Assembly (NCBI RefSeq): GCF_027580225.2
Contig: NC_073354.2
Span: 9,028,001 to 9,092,000 of the forward strand
DNA length: 64,000 bases
Reading direction: 5' to 3'
Source: Misgurnus anguillicaudatus
Lineage: Eukaryota; Chordata; Actinopteri; Cypriniformes; Cobitidae
The position numbers and the translations under genes are program-made. Positions 35,161-48,000 of this stretch are shown one piece after another. Below the pieces are notes generated by a model, which saw nothing but the letters and a program-made list of their open reading frames with translations, did not search any database and was not told where the DNA came from. Numbering within the stretch: the stretch's first letter is position 1; each line of letters starts with the position of its first letter.

Positions 35161-36001
35161 CTGCGTGCTTGTCTGTTTGTGTGCGTTTGTCTGTGTGCGC
35201 GTGTTTGTGTGTGTGCATGTGTGCGTGTCTGTGTGCGTGCATGCGCCTGTCTTTGTTTGTGTGTATCTGTGTGTGCATGTCTGTGTGTGTTTCTGCATTT
35301 GTGTGTCTGCATGTGTGCGTGCGTGTCTGTATGTGTGTGCGTTTTGTGTGAGTGTCTGTCTGTATGCCCTGTCTTTGTGCATGCATGTGTGTGTGTGTGT
35401 GTGTGTGTGTGTACCTGGTAATTATCACGTTGTGGGGACCAATTGTCCCCACAAAGATAGGAATACTACACTGTAAAAAATTTGCTGTAATTTTGCAGCT
35501 GGTTGCCAGTAACTTACTGTAGACGATAAAGTCTGAAAATGTTTCATGTTCATTTAACTTTGAACAAAATGTTGCCAGTAAATAACATAAATGTAAAATC
35601 TACAGTAAGTTACTGGCAGCTAGTTGCCAGTAAATAACATAAATGTAAAATCTACAGTAAGTTACTGGCAGCTAGTTGCCAGTAAATAACATAAATGTAA
35701 AATCTACAGTAAGTTACTGGCAGCTAGTTGCCAGTAATTCCCAGTAATGCTGTAATTTTTACAGAAATTTTTTACAGTGTAGTATTTTTGTGACCTTGTG
35801 GGGACATTTTGATGTCCCCATGAGGAAACAAGCTTATAAATCAAACAGAATGATGTTTCTTGAAAACGTGAAGTAGTAGAAGGGTTTTCTGTGATGGTTG
35901 GGGTTAGGTAATGGGGTAGGTAAGGGGAATAGAATATACAGTTTGTACAGTATAAAATGCATTACGTCTATGGAATGTCCCCACAAAACATGGAAACCAG
36001 A

Positions 36002-36045
<44 letters not shown>

Positions 36046-39000
36046 TTCTGTGTTTGTGTGTATGCATATGTGTGTGTCTGAGCGTGCGTGCGTGTCTGTC
36101 TGTGTGTGTGCGTGCGTGTGTGTGTTTCTGTGTGCATGCATGCGTGCCTGTGTGGGTGCGTGCGTGTGTGTCTGTCTGTGTGCGTGCATGTCTGTGTGTG
36201 TCTGTGTTTGTGTGTGTCTTTACCTCCAGCATGCATCTGGTTCTCTCTTGTTGGAAGCGCTGAAGAAATGGACCCACCAGGTGATACACATACAACAGCT
36301 GGAACTCAGTCTTCACAATGGGCTTCAGAACCTCTGACAGGAACCTATCACACAATCAACATCGGCTGAATCCCAAACCGCCTACTTCCATACTATATAG
36401 TATGTAAAAAGCGCTACTTTGCGTACTATGGAAGTAGGCTGTTTGGGATTCAGCCATCAACTATCAAACAGCATTATATTTAAAGGAACAGTATGTAAGA
36501 AATGTATATCAATTAATCATAAAATGGCCCTGATATGTCACTAAACATTAGGAAATCATTTTCATTTCAAATACTTATATCACTGACAACAGTGGTCCTG
36601 CCAGGATATTGTCATTAAAAAAGTGGAGTTGCAGCCCTCAACTGATGATTATGTTGTCATGTTGTGTATTGGCCACCAGTTGTGTGATTGCAGTACCAGT
36701 TTTGGCCTCAATCCTACATACTGTTCCTTTAACATTCACAGTCACACAACATCACATTTAACGTTCAGTCACACATTATCAAACTGCCGCTGTTAGATCG
36801 AAACCAAGTTAGATGGAGTTGATATTGTGATATTTTTTATATATAGTGACTTGCATAAAACAAAATCAAGCTTAGAGAAAGATGAACTGTTTTTGACCAG
36901 TGGATGATGATGATTATTTGTGTTATGTCAGTCATTAGAATGAGCTCGCCTGATTAAAACATTATAAAACACTGAACATGACTTTATGTGTGCGACAATT
37001 CATTGACCGTAAATACTTTAATTTTTAATACTTTAAACCCACAGGGGGATCTAAAGGGAGATCAACAGCAATGAAATTACGATGCAAGGTTTCACAATTA
37101 GACTGCAAATGAGGAGCTGTATCAAATACTATGTGTGGATGTTTTTTACATGATGTGACTGATAGAGTACTGCAGTACAAAGATGAGTTGGATTTTCAGG
37201 GAATGCATTAGTGACATAAAAGTCACTTTAAAATATACACACACATAAAAGCACACAGACTCCAGTACCTTATAAACACAATAACTGAATCAACATAACA
37301 CACAACTGTTTAGTTTAAAAAGGGGTTTGTGTGCTGACAGTATTTTTATAAGAGCATTATAAATACTTCAAAGACACAAGACTAATAACATTAAAACTTT
37401 AAATGTCTCATTCAACAGCTCCAGTGTTCACATCAGGACTGAACAACCTTCAGACTTCAAGGCTTTGTCAAGTCAACATAAGGCATGGTTTTATAGCTTC
37501 GAAACATTGAACCCAGTCAAAGCCATTATAAAGCAAGGACGAGTCAGCATATTATTTAAAATAACTCTTGATTGTATTGGGCTGATGAAAGAAAAAAAGA
37601 CAAACAACCATCTTGGACGACATCTTCTAAGAGTTAGAAAAATAGCAAATCTACCACATAAACGTCACAAGAATGAAAATAACCCCATGATTTACTCACC
37701 CTCAAGCCTTCCTCAATGAACATGATAATCTTTTATCAGATGAACACAATTAGAGTTTTATAAAAAAAAATGTCCAGGATCTTTCAAGCTTTATAACAGT
37801 AAACAGGGACCAGGGAACAACTTCTGACTTTGGAGCCCAAAAAGTGCATCCATCCTTCACAGAAGTAATCTACACGGCTTCAGGGGTTAATAAATGTCTT
37901 CTGAGTGTAGTCAATGTGATTTTGTACGAAAAATATGCATATTTAAAACTTATGAACTATAAGAACCAGCTTCTGTTAGCCAATATGCATTCACCAGAGA
38001 GTTTCAGCGTAGACGTAGCGTATGATGCATAGTGACGAATGCGAGAGACCAAAACAACGCCAGTCGCGAATAGGACGAAATCTAACCCCAGGATTTTAAA
38101 GGACACCAATTATCCGATTCAACATTTTACATTTCTTTTGGTGTATTAGTAGATTTTTTAACGATATGCAAAAGGTACAAATCATAAAGTAAACAATGAT
38201 GTAAATCTCTTTTCTTGGACTACAACAAACACGCGGATTGTAGGCAACAGTTTACTTTCTGGGCCTGTTGACGTTTACATGATGGATCCTGATCATAATC
38301 CCACCCGCTTCTGACTCAGCCTGTAAGTAGTCTATGTTTTTATAATAAAAAAATTTACCGTATTTTCCGGACTATAAGTTGCACTTTTTTAATATAGTTT
38401 GGCAGGTCCTGCGACCTTTAGTCAGGTGCGGCTTATGTCAAAATGAATTCATACTGACTAACATGAATCAAAGGAAAACATTACTGTCTACAGCCACGAG
38501 AGGGCGCTTTATGTTGCTCCTGTAGCCTACCCCTGAAAAAAACTGTTAACTGAAACATTAATTTAAAGACAACAGAGAAAGACTTAACAAACAAAATGCC
38601 CCCCAAAAGAATAATTATTTTCTAAAAAATTGCGACTTATAGTCCAGTGCGACTTACGTATGTTTTTTCCTCTTTATGACGCATTTTTTGACTGATGCGA
38701 CTTATGCTTCGGAGCGACTTATAGTCCGGAAAATACAGTCCTACTCACTAAACCATGACTCAAACGCAAGTTTTGAGCAGTACAAAGTAGCACTTGTTGA
38801 TTGTCCTTTTCTCTCAGATCACAAATGCAGACATGGTTTTATGTTTTAGTATCCTTACCTTACCAATCAGATTCGGCTCGTATTGATAAGGTATTAAAGA
38901 CCATATGAACTACTCTCAGTATTGCTAATCTTCAAAACACAAGAGTGTCACATTTCCGGCTGATGTCAGAGGTATTCAGGCCAATCACAACGTACAGATT

Positions 39001-42000
39001 AGCTGGCCAATCAAACAAAAATGTACGGTATGTGGAAAATAATGTGTTTTTGAACCATAAACCACGCAAACACACAGTATTATACCAAATACACAAAATA
39101 ATGTTGTTTTTAGCAATGAAAGAGGTGCTCTTTAAAGAAAATGGAGGAGAATTTTGATATAAGAGGATACTGAGATATCGCTATCTGTAGCTTAAACAAA
39201 TGACAGTTCTCGCGAGAGTCTTTTCTAGTGTGATATGCAAGAGTACGCTTAAATGATTAGTCAATTTTCTTTAAAAAAATCCAGGTAATTTACTCACCAC
39301 CATGTCATCAAAAATGTTGATGTCTTTCTTTGTTCAATCGAGAAGAAATTCTGTTTTTTGAGGAAAACATTTTTAGGATTTTTCTCATTTTAATGGACTT
39401 TAATCATGGACCCCAACACTTAACAGTTTTAATGCAGTTTGAAATTGCAGTTTCAAAGGACTCTAAACGATCCCAAACAGGATTAAGGGTCTTATCTAGC
39501 GAAACGATTGTTATTTTTGACAAGAAAATAAAAAAATGCACTTTAAAAACCACAACTTCTTGTCTATCTCCGGTCCTGTGACAAGCCAGCACGACCTCAC
39601 GTAATTGCGTAATGCCGTGGAAAGGTCACGTGCTACATATATGAAACGCACATTTGCAAACCATTTTAAACAATAAACTGACACAAAGACATGAATTAGT
39701 ATCATTCGAATGGTCCTCTTTCTCCAAACTTGTAAACACTGGGGCGTAGTTTCGCATACGTCATCTGTGACCTCTTGACGTGATGACGTATTACTTGAGG
39801 TTGCGCAGGCACGTCACAGGACCGGAGATAGACGAGAAATTGTGGTTTAAACCCATTTGCGCCTGATGCTTCGCACCGAAACATTACATCTACCACCGGT
39901 TACTGCATTGCACAACTCTGAACCTCCTGCCGGCTGCTGCGTGGCGCAGCATTTTGTATTCAGCATCCTTATTCATTAATTTGAGAAAGTGTTTTAAAAA
40001 ATGTGGTGTTATGTTAGTGCCAATGGAGATTCTTACCTTTAAAATGCATTTTATTTCATGTTTCTAAGTGCTACAGAGGCTTAGATATTAAGTTTTTAGT
40101 AGACGTTGACAATTCTTAGTATTTTTTCTGAAAACCCTCAGGAGATTACCCTCAAGGGTATTTATTCTAGAATAACATAAGTTTTATAAACGTTTTTAGC
40201 AGCCGTTTTAGGAGTAAAAAGTTAAAAGTCCATATTTTTTATTTTTCTTGTCAAAAATGACAATCGTTCCGCTAGATAAGTTTGAGATCGTTTAGAGTCC
40301 TTTGAAACTGCAATTATAAACTGCATTAAAACTGTTATGTGTTGGGGTCCATTAAAGTCCATTAAAGGAATATTCAATTTTCTTAAAAGAAAAATCCAGA
40401 TAATTTACTCACCACCATGTCATCCAAAATGTTGATGTCTTTCTTTGTTCAGTCCAGAAGAAATTATGTTTTTTGAAGAAAACATTGCAGAATTTTTCTA
40501 ATTTTAATGGATTTTAATAGAGCCCAACATTTAATACTTAACAGTTTTTTTCAACGGAGTTTCAAAGGACTATAAACAATCCCAAACTAGGCATAAGGGT
40601 CTTATCTAGCGAAACGATTGTCATTTTTGACAAGAAAAATAAAAAATATATACTTTTAAACCACAACTTTTCGTCAAGGTCCGGTCCAGCGCGACCTAAC
40701 GTAAATGCGTAGTGACGTAGGGAGGTCACGTGTTACATATATAAAACGCACATTTGCGGACCATTTTAAACAATAAACTGACACAAAGACATTAATTAGT
40801 ATCAGTTGACATACAACAACATGGGAACGGTCCTCTTTCTCAACACTTGTAAACACTGGGGCGGAGATTCGCGTTCGTCCTCTGTGACCTCTTGACGTCA
40901 TGACGCACTGCGGTGACGTAGTGGGGTCAGCTGGCGCATCACGACCGCATCTACACGACGAGAAGTTGTGCTTTAAAAGCGTACATTTGTTATTCCTCCC
41001 GTCAAAAATGACAATCGCCTCGCTAGACAAGACCCTTATGCCTCGTTTGGGATCGTTTATAGTCCTTTGAAACTCCGTTGAAAAAAACTGTTAAGTGTTG
41101 AGTTAAGTATTAAATGTTGGACTTTATTAAAGTCCATTAAAATTAGAAAACTCCTGCAATGTTTTCTTCAAAAAACATAATTTCTTCTCGACTGAACAAA
41201 GAAAGACATCAACATTTTGGACGACATGGTGGTTAGTAAATTATCTGGATTTTTTTTAAGAAAATGGACTAATCCTTTAATGCACATTGGCAATTAACGG
41301 AAGCTAGTTATTATAGTTGATAAAGTTTACCTTCAGAAGACATTTATTAACCTCGACATCGAGGATCATTATTTCATTTATTCTCCGAGCTTGGCCAAGT
41401 GCATTCTGGGATTGCAACAATGCCCTTGTAATGTATTTTAGGCAGCTGTAAGTTTCTTCTAACCATCTGAAGGGATTTGGTATGAGTAGCACGTCTTTGG
41501 TAGTTTAACATTCTGCTTAAGTCGTGTCGTGACTACAGAACGCTCTGTCACACGCTGCCAAGATCTGTGTGTGCCACACTTACAGCACTGTTACAAAACA
41601 ACTTAGTGTTTAACATCTGAATTAAATCAAATCAAATGTATAAATAACCTTGCAAAAATACATCTGCCACAGTTCTGTTTTTAATGAAGTGTTAAACAGC
41701 TGCTGAGGTGTTGTGGGTTGTTGCTTACAGGCCCATTCAGATGAGATCAGCTGTCTTTGAGACATTACAGTACAGATCTGATCTGATCCTAATGTTTCTT
41801 CAACTCTTTTGTTATGCATGCACTGTGATGTAACTCACACCTCTTGCACAAAGAGTTTTATAATAAATTGTGTTTAAAGCAGATTGTAAAATGAGCGGTT
41901 AGTGTTATTGCAAAGTCAGACTATTGACCAATGTCACAATGCTGGGTCAATACTGCAGTATATTCTGACAATACAATCTCCACTTACACAGAAAGAGACT

Positions 42001-45000
42001 GTCTGACTCATAGGTACTGGTGGGTTTATCTGAAATAAAAATATCTTCTTACTTGGGTATAAGAGAGAGCTGTCCGATACTGGAGTGATGCCAGACGGCG
42101 TGTGCCAACGCCAGGACATAACTGCAATGCATCTCTGAATAAGACTGGTGACAGGCTGTGAAATCCAACAACTGAAACGGATAACCGACCCACTCCGTCT
42201 CTGAACTCAGAACCGGACTGCTGACCACGCTCACGATCCGATCGTGAAGGACGATCCAGTACGGCTCCTGAGAGAGAACAAGAAGAAAGAAAATCAATGA
42301 AGGTTTTATAATTAAATGACAATATAACCTGAAGGTCAAATACAAGTACACCTCGGTGTGCTCTGAACAACAGACATAAACCTTGACAGCCCATTAAACT
42401 CATCGTTTAAATACTTCATAAAGTCATGGCCGTTATTACAGAAGCCTCTTATATGATAAAATAATGAGAGACGATAAAGAAGTGTGCATACAGGGAGAGC
42501 TGTGATGACCAGTCCAATAGCGTTCATCCACGCTGTGATGTTCTCACGGGGAACCAACGGCTGACTGTAAAACGACACGGCAGATACAAATACACATCAG
42601 GCACTTCTCACACAGATAACAATTCAGTCTGATAACCATCAGCATCAGCAGATAAGGAAGTCTAACCTCTTTAGCACTACATTGAGTAAAGCGTTTCCCA
42701 CATCTTTGCCTGGCACCGCAAGAGCCATGAGCTCCACACAGGTGACGTGTAACGCGTGAGCAGCAGGGTTTGGAAACTCATTAAAGCGCCAATCACAGTT
42801 AGGAAACGGACCTGGAGATTTACCAGCCATGGGTGACATTAGTTAAAGAAAACCCTCTGACATGACACTTCACCACAGTATCTACTTCAATTACCATTCT
42901 TATATTAAAGCAACACTATGTCGTTTTTTTACCTTTAAATAATGTCTCTAAAATTATTTCAGTGATAGAACAACTTTTAACTGGACAAATTATACTGTTG
43001 CTGCAACCTGAGCAGCCTCCTAGCTGCTACAAGCACACTCTGAAAGTGGCAGTGGAGGGTAGAGCATACAGCCCCGGCCCTCCCCCAGCCTGCAGAAGAG
43101 TGTCTGATACCAGGCACTGTTGCACTTTTCAACCACATGGGGGAGCTGTAGGTCATTTTTACATGGAAACTACATAGTGTTGCTTTAACCTGTATCTAAA
43201 GACACAGTTTCGAAACAAGGTACAGTGCAAAAAATGACTTTCTTACTTAGTATTTTTGTCTTGTTTTCAGTACAAATATCTAAAAATACTTAAAGGTCAC
43301 GTTCTTCCTGATCCCATTTTTAAACCCTAGTTAGTGTGTAATGTTGCTATAATAGCATAAATAATACCTGTAAAACAATAAAGCTCAAAGTTCACTGCCA
43401 GGTGATATATTTTCTTTAATAGAATTCCTTTCGAAACCTACAGCGAACGGCTGGTTTGGACTACAGCCCTCTACTTCCTGCTTTAATGACGTCAGTAAAA
43501 CAGTTTGTTGACTAAACTCCGCCCACAGGAATACGTCAGTCACCAGCTTTGGCTCAAATGGCTCTGCTAAGCTAAGCTGTGCGAATCACAACACACTAAA
43601 CAAACTACACAATCAGAACTCCATACTTATTTCTGAAGGAGGGACTTCACCTAACAAGGAAGACATCAGCCTGTTTTGAGGACAGTGAAAACAGCGCTAT
43701 ACAGATAAGTAAACTGTGTGAAAAATACCGCTTTTTTTACACGTGAAACATGAACACATGTTATATTGCCCACTATAAACACAAATAAAAGCTTCAAAAA
43801 CACAGAAAGAACGGGAGCTTTAAATCAAGATGTATTTTCTTTATGAGCAAAATGACCTAAGAAAATAAGTCTAGTTTTTAGACAAAAAAATACAATTTAA
43901 GTGAATTTGAGCTTAAAACAAGCAAAAAATCTGCTATTGGGCTAAGAAATAACTTAAGTGTTTAACTCATTCCCCCCCAGTCATTTTTCGAAAAGTTGCC
44001 CGCCAACATTTTTTGTGATTTTCACAAAGTTTCACAAAATGTCTTTCAGGAAAATGTTCTTCTTTAAATATATTAACATACAAATATATCAAATGAATAG
44101 AAAGAACAGACCCTCTGCTTTCAAACAAACAATAAACAAACAAACAAACAAAACAGGAAAAAAACTTTCATTTTTTTCTCTCCTTATAAACTCTTAAATA
44201 TGGGTATTTTTCTTTTAAACAAAATTTTTTAGCAAAAAGCTGAAATAATAAAATTTTTATGAAGGAATTTTGTTAGAGATCAGATACAGAATGATTATCA
44301 AAACATACACAAGAGTTTAAAATTAGTAAATAACGTTTTGGCTTCAGTTTATTCATAAATTGGGTAAGTGGATAATCGCGGTATTGCAGATTAACATAAG
44401 AATGTATCTGGAACACTTTTTATGCAAATTGTTTCTCTTAATTGACGAGATAACTCGAGATAATTGACAAGATAACTCGTCAATGGTGGGGAAAGAGTTA
44501 AAGGTGCAGTGTGTAATTTTTAGAAGGATCTCTTGACCGAAATGCTAAATAATATACAAAACTATATTATCAGAGGTGTATAAATTAATCAATGCATTGC
44601 AATTATTTGTTTCTCAATTCAATATCGATTCATCAAATCCTATGAATCGATTCAGCCCCCCCCCCGGCCAGTGGCGGCGCTGTGGGCAACACTCTAGTGA
44701 GAGCGTTCAGCGTTGTACAAGAAGCGCTTTTTCAAAACAGAAAGATCAAAGATGGCAAACAGCAGCACTTCTTTCAAGCCTGCACCATCAACGTGATCAA
44801 ACATTAGTACTACTACACACATTATTTAAAAATATACTCAGGTACTTAATTGCTTGTGTATTTACTTATTATCGAATCGATATCGAAGTAAGTAAATCAA
44901 TATTGAATCGAAATCGAATCGAATTGTAAAATTCCTAACAATACCCAGCCCTACTTAACGGATAAACTTTTTTTACTAAGTTCAAAAGCGAGAGGTGAGG

Positions 45001-48000
45001 AGAATTTACACACTGCACCTTTAAGAAAAATTTTCTAGATTTTTTTCTTACCCCATTGGCAGATTTTTTTGCTTGTTTTAAATTCACTTAATGTTTATTT
45101 TACTCAAAAATGCATCTTCATTTAAGAATTTTTTGTATTTGTACTGAAAACAAGACCAAAATACTAAGAAAGTCATTTTTTGCAGTGTACCTTTAACTCT
45201 TTCCCCGCCATTGAAGAGTTAACTCGTCAATTAAAAGAAAACACTTCCCTGCCAATGACAAGTTTTCCGGCAATCTATATTTCTTATTATCCACCAGGTG
45301 GCGCTCTTACCCAGCTTTTAAAACCTGGAAGTATCCCCTTAGGGAAAACCGTTCAAACTCCATGTATGTTTTGATCATCGCTCTGAATCTGATCTCTGAT
45401 CGCAATTATCTCAGCTTTTTGTTCAAAATTTGCTATTTTTGAAGAAACCTACCCATATTTGAGAGGTGATAAAAAGAGAACAAATGAAGGTAGGATGAAG
45501 TTTTTTTTTGTTTGAAAGCAGTGTGTTTATATATCCAAAGAAGAAACATTTTCTGGAAGGCATTCATCTTTTGTGAAAATCATAAAAAATTCTGGCGGTC
45601 AGCTTTTTTAAAAACACTGGCAGGGAAAAAGTTAATTTGCCAAAGTCATAAATTATGCATTGCAAGTAATCTGTTTAAAACCCTAGAACAGGCATGGACT
45701 TAAAGCCACAAATCCCTAATCTCCAATTTCATGAGTTCTTCTACCGATCGACAATAACTTCTACATAACTTCTATAACTGCGTAATTTTTCTCAAAACTC
45801 TTAATTGTCCACAATCAGACGAAGTATCTGTATTATATCTGAAGAGATTCTGCCGTGCACTGTAAAGGATATTGTCCACGAGTCGACCAATGAGTTTGCA
45901 GTAATAAGTGTCATCCGGTATCCAGACGTTGTCATCTCTGGGGTTCATACCGCACTTCAGGTACGTCTCGCTGAGACACCAGCCGGGTGTACGGTTGTCC
46001 TTCAGTGAACTCATGATGGCATGAACTAACTTTCTCTTCAGGTTAGTGCGATCTCGTAGATGTCGCTCATAATAATGGAGTGTGTTGTACAGGTACGTCA
46101 CCGGTCGATCTGTGCAGGAAAGAGTCAGATGAGCCATTAAAACCAGAAGGGAAGAAAATCTCAGTTTCACAGGTGTATGTGACACATATCTTACCGTGAA
46201 ACTTGTAGAGCCCACCCAGATGATCGAGTAATGTCTCCAGAGATTTAGAAACAGGCAACAGCTCAAGGAACCGATGGATGACGATGTCAAACACGGGCAG
46301 GAAACGCAGACAAACATTACCAAAGTAAATGGGAAGGTACTGGGACTGCAACTGGATGGGAGGATTGACCTGTTCTGCCAGACCTTCAAAGTACAACTTC
46401 TCTGGATATTTCTGAAGGGAAAGAAAGAAAGAAAGAAAGAGAGAGAGACAGGACTTCAGCAGGTAGATGTGAGATAGTGCCTGCTTCTGAAAACTCTAAA
46501 TTGCTGCCGCATTCCAAGGCAGGAAGGCATCAAGGCCTGTCCGAATACAATGTTAGGTTTACTTCCTGACTCCTGAGATCTTGTCCCACAATTCTATGCA
46601 TGTGCGCGCATGGGGAATGTGATTGGTCGAGCCTGGTCGAGTTCGACAAAATAAAATGGCAGCCAAGAAAGCGGCTAGAGCACAAATGTAGTGTAAATAA
46701 ATGTATGTTTTCACTTTTTACACCTTTTAAATTGCATTTCTAGCGAGAAATTATTATTGTAGTTTTCAAATATGTGATTAGTTTTCACAAAGGCGCTCTC
46801 TGTTTATATTTCAAACACGCTGCCTATGAAGTGTGTCCAAAAGCGTTTCTCTGAGCTGCCTTCATGTCTCCAAAGTCATTGCCTCATGAGGCAGCGAGGC
46901 AACAAGTCAGCTGCCTACGTTTTTGAACACAGCCAGTGTCAAACTACATGAAGCATCTGATGTGGCACATTGCATTTCATGAACACCACTGTCTTGCTTT
47001 TGCACGGCTACATTAAACCATAGACTTTAAAAAAATATGGACCCCATAGGTTTGTGGAGAGATTTTTTGACGGCAGTAGTTGGCGGCCATCTTGGCAACG
47101 CGTCACTCGCGGATAGCCAAAAATGGCTAAAGAGGCGGGACATGAGTGAAGCTGAAGTGGCTGGGTGCTGAAACCACGACCGCCTAGCTCGACGGAAGTG
47201 ACCGCAGTGGCAGTTCACCCGTCACTATAGTGGCCACGCCCTTAATTATGCAGAACTTTAAGGCTTAATATTTAAACGAATGAGTAACAAAAAAAATCAC
47301 CCCACTCACAGTTGTCATGAAGGGGAAAATAAGCTATATAGATCTAAAACACTTTTTGTACCAGGCTGTAAACATATTATTTTCTACTGTAAAGTTGGCC
47401 ATTTTAACATGGGGGTCTATGGGAATTGACTCCCTTTCGGAGCCAGCCTCTAGTGGTCAGTCGATGAATTGCAGTTTAAATCACTCTGTGTTGGCTTCAT
47501 CGGAGAGATTGGAAGTTTGCCCCTCGCTTCTAACCCGTCAACATGATGAAACTGAAAATAAACTACATCAAAGCTAAGAATAGCATATAGATGTGGAATT
47601 CCTCAATGTGCAATGGTCGCGTGCAGCAGTAGTTTAGTCTGCTACATCATTCTGTTCTCAGATCAGTGTGGAAACACACATCTAATTACAAAAATAGAAG
47701 AAATAATGAGAGAAATGATGTAGGCTGTACTGAAGCAAGACCTGCCCCTTAAAAAAGACAGTCAGTAACGGCTTTATTGACATTAACTAGACAATCTCAC
47801 ACGTGTGCATATGGCAGCTACAGTAAACCAACCAGTAGGGTTTAGTCTGAAGATGACTTATGGGAATATTTTAGTTGAGTTCTGCAGGTAATGATATTTG
47901 TCATCTAAACTCAGTGAGAGTTTGAACAGCAGCTGTGTAGTGAATCATGATGTTAAGCACACAATCTGAATGTCAGAGCAATCAGAGAGAAACCTTTACT

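Larger units (their letters stand above)
43220..45190. mobile_element. Fold-back element CAGTGCAAAAAATGACTTTC holding three TTAA elements
   Basis: The left arm GTACAGTGCAAAAAATGACT is mirrored at 45171-45190. Own sequence is 43220-43289, 43824-43961 and 45025-45190, about 370 bp, forming inverted arms (TTTGCTTGTTTTA near 45067 pairs with 43915-43930). Three elements lie inside at TTAA sites. Confidence 0.75.
42833..45872 (-). other. med23: U12-type AT-AC intron of med23
   Basis: The donor is ATATCCTTT (45872-45864), a perfect match to the minor-spliceosome AT-AC donor. The intron ends TTCTTTAACTAATGTCAC; the TTCTTTAAC branch site has its A 10 nt before the AC end. No GT-AG alternative keeps the conserved VDTMAGK reading. 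The intron holds the TTAA transposon nest described separately. Confidence 0.9.

Noticed and set aside
34154..35476. Open frames of 227-432 codons on both strands, rich in Cys-Val or Thr-His
   Set aside because: They are read-through of the TG/CA repeat in every frame, with no domain and no codon bias beyond the repeat.
35571..35740. Regular 52-bp repeats resembling a CRISPR array
   Set aside because: There are no spacers, the units are contiguous, the genome is eukaryotic, and the array lies inside a transposon.
46272..46477. 67-codon + strand frame
   Set aside because: Antisense to the conserved med23 exon 46195-46411 and running into a GAAA repeat.
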